Assembly (NCBI GenBank): GCA_937893125.1
Contig: CALBHW010000055.1
Location: 1-15,989 of the forward strand
DNA length: 15,989 nucleotides
Source of the DNA: an uncultured Clostridia bacterium
GTDB lineage: Bacteria; Bacillota; Clostridia; Christensenellales; UBA1242
Direction of reading: 5' to 3'
This document shows, in pieces, positions 7,285 through 13,935 of the stretch. The position numbers and the translations under genes are program-made. How positions within the stretch are numbered: the stretch's first letter is position 1; every line of letters starts with the position of its first letter. The notes beneath the pieces are model-generated. The model saw only the letters and a program-made list of their open reading frames with translations. It had not been told where the DNA came from and made no database searches.

Positions 7285-7413
7285 ATAAGTGGCAATTTAG
7301 GATTAAAATACTCAAAATTGGTTTTTGCTAAAAAAACACGGCAAATTGTAAGGGGTATCTCATTACACAATACTTGCGACTATTTATGCCTTTAAAACTT
7401 TTTATGAGGGAAA

Positions 7414-7755
7414 ATGATTAAACGTGGTGAGTTGTATTACGCAGATTTGAGTCCAGTTGTTGGGAGTGAGCAAGGGGGAGTGCGTCCTGTTCTTGTCGTG
7501 CAAAATGATATTGGAAATAAATATTCCCCGACAATTATTGCCGCCGCCATAACCAGCAAACTCAATAAGGCAAAACTCCCAACTCATATCGAACTTTCAA
7601 GCCGTGAGTATGGGCTTGAAAAGGATTCGGTCGTGCTTTTAGAACAAATTAGGACTCTTGACAAAACGCGTTTAAGAGAAAAAATTGGGGAACTAAGCGA
7701 ATATAAAATGAGTCAAGTAAGTAGGGCAATGATGATTAGTTTAGGTGTGATTTGA
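7414..7755 (+). CDS. MazF/PemK-family endoribonuclease
   Basis: The 113-residue protein is a full-length member of the MazF (EndoA/NdoA) toxin family, which cleaves single-stranded mRNA at short sequence motifs. MIKRGELYYADLSPVVGSEQ (1-20) and GGVRPVLVVQND (21-32) are the classic N-terminus. Arg24 and Thr47 fall where the catalytic Arg and Thr of Bacillus MazF lie. The C-terminal IRTLDKTRLREKIGELSE (about 77-94) is also typical. GAGGG (7406-7410) lies 3 nt before the ATG. In Bacillus the partner antitoxin EndoAI is encoded just upstream. Here no ribbon-helix-helix gene is visible on either side, so it is either an orphan or paired with an unrecognised antitoxin. Confidence 0.93.
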   Translation: MIKRGELYYADLSPVVGSEQGGVRPVLVVQNDIGNKYSPTIIAAAITSKLNKAKLPTHIELSSREYGLEKDSVVLLEQIRTLDKTRLREKIGELSEYKMSQVSRAMMISLGVI

Positions 7756-7859
7756 TTTTGAATTGAATTTTATTTTTAAGTGGTTGTTATGTATTTGTTT
7801 TTTTATAAAAACTCAAAAAATAAATTTAAAATATAAAAAATCCTTTTTTTGGATAAAAT

Positions 7860-7887
7860 TTAGCTAATTTTTATGGATTTTAGCTAA
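7860..7887. repeat. Two TTAGCTAA palindromes spaced 20 bp
   Basis: The perfect 8-bp palindrome TTAGCTAA occurs at 7860-7867 and 7880-7887, exactly 20 bp (about two helical turns) apart. It lies 150-175 bp before the methyltransferase gene. This may be a regulatory pair or chance in AT-rich DNA. The remainder of 7756-8020 is AT-rich with no other clear feature. Confidence 0.3.
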
Positions 7888-8020
7888 AACTAATTATCAA
7901 ATTGATTTTAGTAAAAATTTTAAAACATATATTGTAAAGTCAAGTTAAACAAATAAAAATGTTTTTTTAAAAAATTAAACGACTAAAATTTAAAACTTGC
8001 TTTTATTTAATATGTTTTTA

Positions 8021-8029
8021 TGATAATAT
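8021..8029 (+). promoter_or_regulatory. Extended -10 promoter abutting the methyltransferase start
   Basis: TGA-TAATAT (8021-8029) has the extended -10 form (TG, one base, hexamer). It ends 6 nt before the ATG at 8036, matching the spacing at other gene starts here. No good -35 box is seen at 17 nt. There is no Shine-Dalgarno site. Confidence 0.5.
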
Positions 8030-8035
8030 GTTCAT

Positions 8036-9295
8036 ATGAGCAAAATAACAATTGAAAAGATGAATATAAATGGCGAAGGTGTGGCATTTCAAGACGGCAA
8101 AAAGTTTGTCGTGCCATATTCTCTTTTGAACGAAGAAATTGAAGTAAAAGTTGTGCGAGAAAAAGCGAATTTTGTCGGTTGTGAAATCGATAAAATTTTA
8201 ACGCCATCAAAAAACCGAATTGAACCTATTTGTAAATATTTCTCTATTTGTGGCGGTTGCGACAAAATGAATATTTCGCCTTCTGATTGCATTGAACTAA
8301 AAAAAGAAACCTTGCAAGACTATTTCTCAGGCATTTTTAGTGGCAAAGTTATTGAAAATAGGGGCAAAAATGAAATTGGGTATCGGAACAAAGTCGCATT
8401 CGTTGTTCAAGGAAACAAGGTCGGACTACAAAAGAAAGGGTCAAATGTCTTAGTTGAAATTGACAAATGTATTGTTGCAAAACCCGAAATAAATGTTGTT
8501 CTAAACATTTTTAAGTGTTATCTTCACACAACAAAGAATGAAAATATTACGCGACTTGTCGTAAGAAGCCTTGAAAATCAGGTATCAATTGTTCTTGTTT
8601 GCAAAGAAAAACCTAATAACTTGGACTTTTTTATTACAACCTTGCGTAAAACATTTGGGGACAATTTCGGGCTGTATCTTAATTATAACAAATCAAAAAA
8701 TGAGATTTTTAGCCCTAATTTTCAATATATTTGTGGCTTAAAAGAATTAAAATCGACTTTTAAAGGCCTTACTTTTTACATAAAACCATACTCTTTTATG
8801 CAAATAAATGACGAAATGCGTGACAAGTTATATCAAAAGGTCGCTCAAAAAATGGACGGCGGAGTCGTTGTCGAAGGTTTTAGTGGCGCAGGACTTTTAA
8901 GTGCGATTTTAAGCAAAAACTCCAAGTGGGTATATTCAATTGAAATAAACTCTTCGGCGAATTTAGATGCCGAAAAGACTAAAAATGCCAATAAAATCGT
9001 TAATTTAACTAATATTTGTGGGGATATAAGAGTTGAGTTGCCAAAAATTATTGAAGAGCATAAAGATGCAACTTTTGTTATCGACCCACCACGCAGTGGT
9101 GTAGACAATGGAACACTTGATTTGTTGAAACAATGCAAAGTTAAGCGAATTATTTACATTTCGTGCAATCCTTATACCTTAAAACAAAATTTGGTTTACT
9201 TAAAGGATGTCTATGAAATTACAGATTTTGAAATTTTTGACCTTTTTCCGCAAACTTTTGATATTGAAAGTCTTGTGGAACTAAAATTAAAGTAA
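8036..9295 (+). CDS. rlmD: 23S rRNA (uracil-5-)-methyltransferase, RlmCD/TrmA family
   Basis: The 419-residue protein is a SAM-dependent m5U methyltransferase of the RumA/RlmCD class, acting on 23S rRNA. An N-terminal TRAM-like beta domain (about 1-55) is followed by an iron-sulfur cluster motif with C-x5-C-x2-C (Cys 66, 72, 75) and a fourth ligand, Cys145. FMQIND (254-259) opens the methyltransferase domain. EGFSGAGLL (280-288) is the SAM loop, where many relatives have D-x-Y/F-x-G. DPPR (350-353) and ISCNP with catalytic Cys377 follow. Glu411 in the final FPQTFDIESLV segment is the probable base. Which uridine it modifies (U747, U1939 or both) cannot be told from sequence, so the symbol is tentative. 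It is monocistronic. Confidence 0.92.
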   Translation: MSKITIEKMNINGEGVAFQDGKKFVVPYSLLNEEIEVKVVREKANFVGCEIDKILTPSKNRIEPICKYFSICGGCDKMNISPSDCIELKKETLQDYFSGIFSGKVIENRGKNEIGYRNKVAFVVQGNKVGLQKKGSNVLVEIDKCIVAKPEINVVLNIFKCYLHTTKNENITRLVVRSLENQVSIVLVCKEKPNNLDFFITTLRKTFGDNFGLYLNYNKSKNEIFSPNFQYICGLKELKSTFKGLTFYIKPYSFMQINDEMRDKLYQKVAQKMDGGVVVEGFSGAGLLSAILSKNSKWVYSIEINSSANLDAEKTKNANKIVNLTNICGDIRVELPKIIEEHKDATFVIDPPRSGVDNGTLDLLKQCKVKRIIYISCNPYTLKQNLVYLKDVYEITDFEIFDLFPQTFDIESLVELKLK

Positions 9296-9541
9296 ATTTA
9301 AGTTTTGTACATTTTTTGTATGAAATCAACGGGAATTACGCAAAAATGAATGTTTTTTTAAAGAAAAGGAAAAATATGTTAAAAAAAATCTTTAATTTTT
9401 TGACTGTTTAGTAGTCTTTTGTGAAAAAAACAAATTTTTGTAGTTTTTATATTTTTGGTTTTTATGTCTTAGTCGTTTTTGCGTTTTATTATAGTAGGGA
9501 AGAGTTTAGTTAAATAAAGGATATTCTGTTCCTAAACTTGC

Positions 9542-9570
9542 TTTACAATTTGAGATGAGTAGGATATAAT
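9542..9570 (+). promoter_or_regulatory. Consensus promoter abutting lgt start
   Basis: TTTACA (9542-9547), exactly 17 nt and a perfect TATAAT (9565-9570) end 6 nt before the ATG at 9577. This predicts a leaderless lgt transcript. No ribosome binding site lies at a useful distance. The 9296-9541 stretch before it holds no recognisable gene. Confidence 0.8.
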
Positions 9571-9576
9571 ATTTGT

Positions 9577-10356
9577 ATGGAAAAAACACTACTAGTTTCA
9601 AAATCTTTTACGCTGTTTGGACGCGAGATATCTTTTTACGGACTTATAATATCAATTGCAATGCTTCTTGGCGTGCTTGTGGCGGTTTATATAGTTAAAA
9701 AGAAAAATTATAGCAAGGATATACCTATAAACATCGCTCTTTATGCTTTGCCATGTGCGATCGTTGGGGCAAGATTGTATTATTGCGCTTTTCACGGCGT
9801 AAGTGATTTTTGGCAAATTTTTCGTGTCTGGGAAGGCGGAATGGCAATTTACGGCGGAGTGATTGGTGGATTTTTGGGAATACTTCTTTGTTCAAAAATA
9901 CATAAATATTCTCTTCTTGAATGTTGCGATTTGGCAGCACCTTGTCTTATTTTGGGACAAGCAATTGGAAGATTTGGGTGCTATTTTGCTGGCTGTTGCT
10001 ATGGAGTCGAAACAACGGACCCAATGCTTATGTTTTTCCCATTAAGCGTACAAATTGATGGAGTTTGGCATTTAGCGACATTCTTTTATGAGAGTTTTAT
10101 CGACCTTTTAGGTTTTGTAATATTGTTTACATTGACGCACAAAATAAATACGATTGGTGTTGTAACTGCAGGATATTTCATTATTTATGGGACTGCGCGC
10201 GCAATACTTGAGGCGTTCCGTGATCCAGCGGAGTGTTTGATGATTGGAAATTTACGCGTTTCGCTACTTTTAAGCGTTCTTCTTGTAGCACTTGGTGGGG
10301 TATTATTGTTCATTATTTTAAAAAAGAAAGAAAAAGGACAAAAAGTGAATGAGTAG
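9577..10356 (+). CDS. lgt: Prolipoprotein diacylglyceryl transferase
   Basis: Lgt moves diacylglycerol from phosphatidylglycerol to the lipobox cysteine of prolipoproteins, at the outer face of the membrane. The 259-residue protein has about seven membrane helices. The family signature GQAIGRFGCYFAGCCYG is at 127-143, including the essential Arg132. GGMAIYGGVIGG (88-99) and YGTARAILEAFRDP (204-217) match conserved loops with the later Arg residues. The usual HPxxLYE motif reads HLATFFYE (165-172), with the proline-leucine part altered. The start codon lies 6 nt after a consensus -10 box. The gene overlaps the DivIVA-domain gene by 8 nt and shares its transcript. Confidence 0.97.
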   Translation: MEKTLLVSKSFTLFGREISFYGLIISIAMLLGVLVAVYIVKKKNYSKDIPINIALYALPCAIVGARLYYCAFHGVSDFWQIFRVWEGGMAIYGGVIGGFLGILLCSKIHKYSLLECCDLAAPCLILGQAIGRFGCYFAGCCYGVETTDPMLMFFPLSVQIDGVWHLATFFYESFIDLLGFVILFTLTHKINTIGVVTAGYFIIYGTARAILEAFRDPAECLMIGNLRVSLLLSVLLVALGGVLLFIILKKKEKGQKVNE

Positions 10357-11155
10357 TTTTAAAATTGTAAAAAAAGGGTATAGTCAACTCGAAGTCGACA
10401 GTTTTATTGAAAGAATGAAAAATGATTACGAGTCAAGGCTTGCTGAGCAAAAAGATAGAATTTTTTATTTAAAAGACCAATTGGAAAAATTAACGAACTC
10501 GTCGGATAGCGACCTTATGACGTCGCTTTTGTCCGCTGTCGAAAAAGCAAAACTTATCGAAAACAGTTCAAAAAATATTTATGAGCTTGAAACCAAAAAA
10601 TTAAATTTGTTGTATGCAAAAATGGAGAATCTATTGAAAGACGAAAATGCGTCAAATAATCAAAATTTGAAAATTGAACTTTTAAACACAATTCAAGATT
10701 GCAGGCGTTCGCTACAAAACAATATTGAAATGCAGTCAAAAAATATGAAGGAAAGTTCGAGCGGGGATCCTGTGAGAAGGCTTCTTTCTAAAATGATGAA
10801 CGCAAAAAAAATCTTCGTTGACGATAGTGACGTCGACGCAAACGATTTGGCGGAACGTGGAAAGTCAGCAAAAAGAGAAAAGGGAATATTAGAAACACCA
10901 GTTAAACTGGCGGAGCCAAGAAGAGAAATAAAACGCGAGACTCCTGAGTTTGAAAAATTTTTGTCAAGCGACGCATCATCGTCAAATGGAACAAATTTTG
11001 AAAATATTTTGTTTGCGCCAAATTCAGATTTGTCGCCTAATGAATCTGGTTTTGATTTAAAAGAGGCAGTCAACCCAAAAGAAGATTTGGATGAAATTAT
11101 GAAAGCTTTTGACTTTTATAATGACATTAAAAGTGAAGATAAAAAGGCTAATTAG
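10349..11155 (+). CDS. DivIVA-domain coiled-coil protein
   Basis: The 268-residue protein begins FKIVKKGYSQLEVDSFIERM (4-23), the membrane-curvature-binding DivIVA N-terminal pattern (F-x-x-x-x-x-GY-x-x-x-EVD-x-F). Coiled coil continues to about residue 150, then a disordered acidic and basic tail. DivIVA-type proteins localise at poles and septa and recruit division, growth or segregation factors. The tail is unlike Bacillus DivIVA, and the partner is unknown. The start overlaps lgt by 8 nt, with AAGGA (10334-10338) at 10 nt, so translation is probably coupled. It shares the lgt promoter and ends before a strong terminator. GpsB-like proteins are shorter, so this is better called a DivIVA-domain protein than GpsB. 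Confidence 0.8.
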   Translation: MSSFKIVKKGYSQLEVDSFIERMKNDYESRLAEQKDRIFYLKDQLEKLTNSSDSDLMTSLLSAVEKAKLIENSSKNIYELETKKLNLLYAKMENLLKDENASNNQNLKIELLNTIQDCRRSLQNNIEMQSKNMKESSSGDPVRRLLSKMMNAKKIFVDDSDVDANDLAERGKSAKREKGILETPVKLAEPRREIKRETPEFEKFLSSDASSSNGTNFENILFAPNSDLSPNESGFDLKEAVNPKEDLDEIMKAFDFYNDIKSEDKKAN

Positions 11156-11255
11156 TAAAAAGAAGAACGGACTTTTGACTTGATTTTAAAACAAATGAAC
11201 GATAGTCGGGTTCAGACTTTATAGATAAGAACATTTCCCATTAAAAAATAATGTA

Positions 11256-11301
11256 AAAAAACTAGTTAATATGAAGCTGCTTTCATAATAACTAGTTTTT
11301 T
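11256..11301. terminator. Strong bidirectional terminator between convergent genes
   Basis: A 20-position stem pairs 11256-11275 with 11282-11301, with one A-A mismatch and a 6-nt loop (GCTGCT). The arms begin with an A-run and end with a T-run, so it can terminate from either side. It lies about 100 nt after the DivIVA-domain gene and 120 nt beyond the stop of the convergent minus-strand gene, and so probably serves both. The rest of 11156-11420 shows nothing. Confidence 0.88.
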
Positions 11302-11420
11302 ATTGAAAGTTTGTTTTATGTTAATTATTTAAGTTTGTAATCAGTGATTTTTGTTGCGCGAGTTTTCTTGTTATTATTTGTTTTAAAAATTGTTTGGGCC
11401 GTTTAAAAAGTTAATCTAAT

Positions 11421-12431
11421 TTAGTTAAAAACATATAAATATGCGTAAAAAATAGTGCTTGGGAGGGCTCCATTTTTGTCTTTTTCAAGGTCGTCAAAAA
11501 TTTGTTGCAAAATTTTCTTCTTATCCATACTTTCAACTTGGTCAATTTCTTCTTCAAAAATTTCCTTGTAATTTTGGAAATCTTCTTTTAGTTCGTCAAG
11601 TCTTTTCTTTTTTGTTCTAAGAAGTAAAGAATTAAGCGTCATAAGAAGTAGTTTTGAAATAAAATCTTCTTGAAGGGTCGAAGTTGAATTTGCGTTAAAA
11701 ACCTTTGAAATTATTTTGACAATGTCATATTTTCTGGTCTCAAATTCAATGTCAAAATCGTACATTAAGTCGATTTTTTGCAAATATTCACCCAGTTTTT
11801 GATAAAAGTAGAGTTTTGAAAAAGAAGGGTAGTTTTTTGTGCTTGGGAGAATTTCTTTTTTTATAAATCTTGAAAGTTCCTTTTTGAGCTTTTCACTATA
11901 ATCGCGTTTTGTACTTTGATTTTTTGACGGAAATTTTCGAATTTTTTTGATATAATCCGAAACTGGGACGATTTGATTGCGTTTTAGGTCGTCATAAAAT
12001 ATAAAATATTCATTTGAAAGCAACTCTTTAAGCCTATTTTCATATTCTTCAAGTTTTTGTTTCTTTTGCTTTCTTGCAAGAAGGGGAAGAGACGCATAAA
12101 GTTTGTCAAGAGTGACTTTTATAACTTCCTGAGCCTTGATGTTATATGGATACTTGTGGCTATAATCTTGGTTTTCAAAACTAAACTCATAGTTTTGCAT
12201 ATTATAAACGGTTTCTTTACCCTGTTTGTTTATTGTTATTATGCCAATAGGACGAGAAATATTGTCTTGTTCAAGCCTTTTTGCAACGGGGAAACACAAA
12301 AGAAGATTTAACCCGATTCGCTTAAAAATTGGGGGCAGGACTAAAATGTCGCTGTCCCAGTTTTTAAAATTTTTGTAGTATTTTTTTTGTAAATACATTA
12401 TAAAATTTAATCTAAAACATTGGTAAAACAT
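11421..12431 (-). CDS. Hypothetical protein, helical, K/E-rich
   Basis: The 336-residue product is not recognised. It has no signal peptide and no clear membrane segment. A modest hydrophobic stretch lies near residues 30-52 (LVLPPIFKRIGLNLLL). The region at about 60-105 looks beta-rich. The rest is predicted mostly helical, with charged coiled-coil-like stretches at about 115-145, 175-195 and 275-315. No catalytic motif is apparent. I chose the ATG at 12431 because a -35/-10 pair ends 7 nt before it. A TTG one codon earlier and an ATG at 12398 have no ribosome site. It is convergent with the lgt operon and divergent from the permease gene. The full-length open frame and promoter argue for a real gene. 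Confidence 0.75.
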   Translation of the reverse strand: MFYQCFRLNFIMYLQKKYYKNFKNWDSDILVLPPIFKRIGLNLLLCFPVAKRLEQDNISRPIGIITINKQGKETVYNMQNYEFSFENQDYSHKYPYNIKAQEVIKVTLDKLYASLPLLARKQKKQKLEEYENRLKELLSNEYFIFYDDLKRNQIVPVSDYIKKIRKFPSKNQSTKRDYSEKLKKELSRFIKKEILPSTKNYPSFSKLYFYQKLGEYLQKIDLMYDFDIEFETRKYDIVKIISKVFNANSTSTLQEDFISKLLLMTLNSLLLRTKKKRLDELKEDFQNYKEIFEEEIDQVESMDKKKILQQIFDDLEKDKNGALPSTIFYAYLYVFN

Positions 12432-12438
12432 CAATATT

Positions 12439-12466
12439 ATTATACATTTTTTGAGCTAATTGTAAA
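12439..12466 (-). promoter_or_regulatory. Promoter abutting the minus-strand hypothetical gene
   Basis: On the minus strand, TTTACA (12466-12461), 16 nt and a perfect TATAAT (12444-12439) end 7 nt before the ATG at 12431. No Shine-Dalgarno site is present. It is the minus-strand example of the leaderless-type arrangement. Confidence 0.7.
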
Positions 12467-12501
12467 TAGGTAATTTTTGCGTGTGATGTATTTTAAAATA
12501 A

Positions 12502-12625
12502 GGCGGGTTGGGGCGGGGAAAGGCGAAGCCGTGGCTAAGGCGGAAGCCTTAGCTCCCACCCATTGACGCGAAACTAGCGCCGATGGGGGGCGCGCAAAAT
12601 TCTTTTTGCGCGCAACGGCTTCGCC
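12502..12625 (+). ncRNA. GC-rich four-way-junction element (structured RNA or palindromic repeat)
   Basis: This is a sharp GC-rich island in AT-rich DNA. The closing stem pairs 12522-12532 with 12615-12625 (11 bp, perfect). Inside it, hairpin A pairs 12533-12541 with 12546-12554 around a GGAA (GNRA) loop. Hairpin B pairs 12559-12565 plus 12568-12570 with 12578-12587, around a 7-nt loop and with a 2-nt bulge. Hairpin C pairs 12590-12599 with 12604-12613 around TTCT. Only a few bases link the arms. The G-U pairs 12533/12554 and 12564/12582 form only in plus-strand RNA. A G-rich run (12502-12518) leads in. Direct repeats TATTTTA (12489-12495 and 12630-12636) flank it. It lies outside both adjacent promoters. 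I recognise no known RNA family. A dispersed MITE-like DNA repeat is the main alternative. Confidence 0.6.
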
Positions 12626-12641
12626 ATATTATTTTATTAAA

Positions 12642-12653
12642 AGCATATATGCT
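12642..12653. promoter_or_regulatory. 12-bp palindrome, candidate operator
   Basis: AGCATATATGCT is a perfect 12-bp palindrome. A weaker CATAT/ATATG dyad (12654-12667) follows immediately. Both lie upstream of the permease -35 box, 56-67 bp away, and between divergent genes. Metal-responsive regulation of the permease is a guess. Confidence 0.35.
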
Positions 12654-12708
12654 CATATATCAATATGAATTTAATTTGTCGAAAAAGGTCAATCTCACAA
12701 TAAAAACC

Positions 12709-12737
12709 TTTACAATATTTAATAAATGATTTAAAAT
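12709..12737 (+). promoter_or_regulatory. Promoter abutting the permease start
   Basis: TTTACA (12709-12714), 17 nt and TAAAAT (12732-12737) end 6 nt before the ATG at 12744. The -35 box and both spacings are identical to those of the lgt promoter. No ribosome binding site is present, and there is no room for a riboswitch leader. Confidence 0.75.
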
Positions 12738-12743
12738 CTCTAT

Positions 12744-13745
12744 ATGTTTGAAACGATTTTAGAAATTCTTAAAGAAGCAACAATTGATTCTCTTAAAATG
12801 TTGCCAGTAATATTTGTTTGTTATGTCGTTATTGAATTATTGGAAGATAAAATTCTAAACAAATATCAAACGAACAAGTTGTTAAAATCCCCCTTTGCTC
12901 CCGTTGTAAGTGCAGGCTTTGGACTTATCCCACAATGCGGATTTTCGCTTGTCGCAACGGATTTGTTTTCCAAAAAAGCAATAACATTGGGTTCGCTTTT
13001 TGCGATTTATCTTGCGACGTCGGACGAAGCGTTGCCCCTTCTTCTTACAAATTCGAACAATTATTTAAGTTTACTTTACATTTTACTCATTAAATTTGGT
13101 TATGCAGTTTTAGTCGGCTTAACAATTGATTTGATATTTAAAAATAAAAAACAAGCGCTTGTAATGTCTAATAATTTTCTTGCGAAAAATCAAAAAAATG
13201 AGCAACAAATTAGTGAAGATAAATCTCAAGAAACCGATTTAAAAGCATCAAATAATGAAGAAATTTTAGCGGTTAGAGAATCCAAAAATGAGGAAGTTTT
13301 GCCTACCGAACACATCCAAGGTTGTTGTCACCACGACATAGAAAATGACCATAAAGGATTGAAAGAAATCTTCTTGCATCCACTTTTACACTCACTGAAA
13401 ATTTTTGCTTTTATTCTTCTAATAAGTATAATTTTTGGCGCAATTGTTGAGTTCGTTGGAGAAAATGCAATAAAAGATTTTATGACGAGCACAGGCTTTT
13501 TTGAGCCGTTTATTGTCTCTATTGTAGGTCTAATTCCGAACTGTGCTTCGTCTGTAATTATAACCGAACTGTTTATGGCGGGGAGTATAAGTTTGGGCTC
13601 AACTTTGGCGGGTTTGTCGGTCAACTCTGGGCTTGCACTTGTGCTGCTTTTTAAGACAAATAAGAACACGAAGCAGAATGTTTTAATACTAATATCATTA
13701 TATTCTTTAAGCGTACTTTTGGGCGTAATTGTTAACCTTTTTTAG
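12744..13745 (+). CDS. ArsP_2-type metal efflux permease (putative manganese/arsenic exporter)
   Basis: The 333-residue membrane protein has two similar halves. GLIPQCGFSLVATDLF (60-75) with SLFAIYLATSDEALPLLL (84-101) in the first is echoed by GLIPNCASSVIITELF (262-277) with STLAGLSVNSGLALVLLF (286-303) in the second. This duplicated GLIPxC pattern is that of the ten-helix heavy-metal exporter family (PF11449, DUF2899), variously annotated as arsenic efflux or putative manganese transporter. The halves are joined by a hydrophilic linker (about 135-205) ending in GCCHHD (193-198) plus His203, a plausible metal-binding site. The substrate cannot be decided from sequence. The start is fixed by the abutting promoter. 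No ArsR or MntR gene is nearby. Confidence 0.8.
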   Translation: MFETILEILKEATIDSLKMLPVIFVCYVVIELLEDKILNKYQTNKLLKSPFAPVVSAGFGLIPQCGFSLVATDLFSKKAITLGSLFAIYLATSDEALPLLLTNSNNYLSLLYILLIKFGYAVLVGLTIDLIFKNKKQALVMSNNFLAKNQKNEQQISEDKSQETDLKASNNEEILAVRESKNEEVLPTEHIQGCCHHDIENDHKGLKEIFLHPLLHSLKIFAFILLISIIFGAIVEFVGENAIKDFMTSTGFFEPFIVSIVGLIPNCASSVIITELFMAGSISLGSTLAGLSVNSGLALVLLFKTNKNTKQNVLILISLYSLSVLLGVIVNLF

Positions 13746-13935
13746 GAAAAAAAACACAAAAAAATTAAAAAACAAAAACTAAAAAAATGTAAAAATTATG
13801 TAACGAAATGTCTTTTATTTTAAAAAAATTATACAAATTTTATTACTAAAAATTAACTTAAATTTTTGAATAAAAAGCTAGAAAAGTTTAAAGACATAAA
13901 GTTAAAATTTGATTATAAAAAAGGAGAAAATAAAA

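Noticed and set aside
7801..7830. A terminator after mazF from the T-run and A-run
   Set aside because: The pairing is A-T with one G-T only, lacks a following T-run and cannot be told from random AT-rich sequence.
9376..9411. An 11-codon open frame with an AAAAGGA ribosome-like site in the gap before lgt
   Set aside because: It is very short and lies before the lgt promoter, so it would not be in the lgt transcript. AT-rich DNA gives such frames by chance.
10693..11073. Minus-strand open frame of 126 codons opposite the DivIVA-domain gene
   Set aside because: Serine/phenylalanine-rich translation typical of an antisense shadow, with no ribosome site. The plus-strand gene has a clear domain and operon context.
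12433..12743. A riboswitch for the metal exporter in the divergent gap
   Set aside because: The exporter's promoter abuts its ATG, leaving no leader. The structured element is upstream of that promoter and does not match a riboswitch I know.
13328..13669. Minus-strand open frame of 113 codons opposite the exporter gene
   Set aside because: It lies opposite a conserved membrane-protein repeat and has no start signals of its own.
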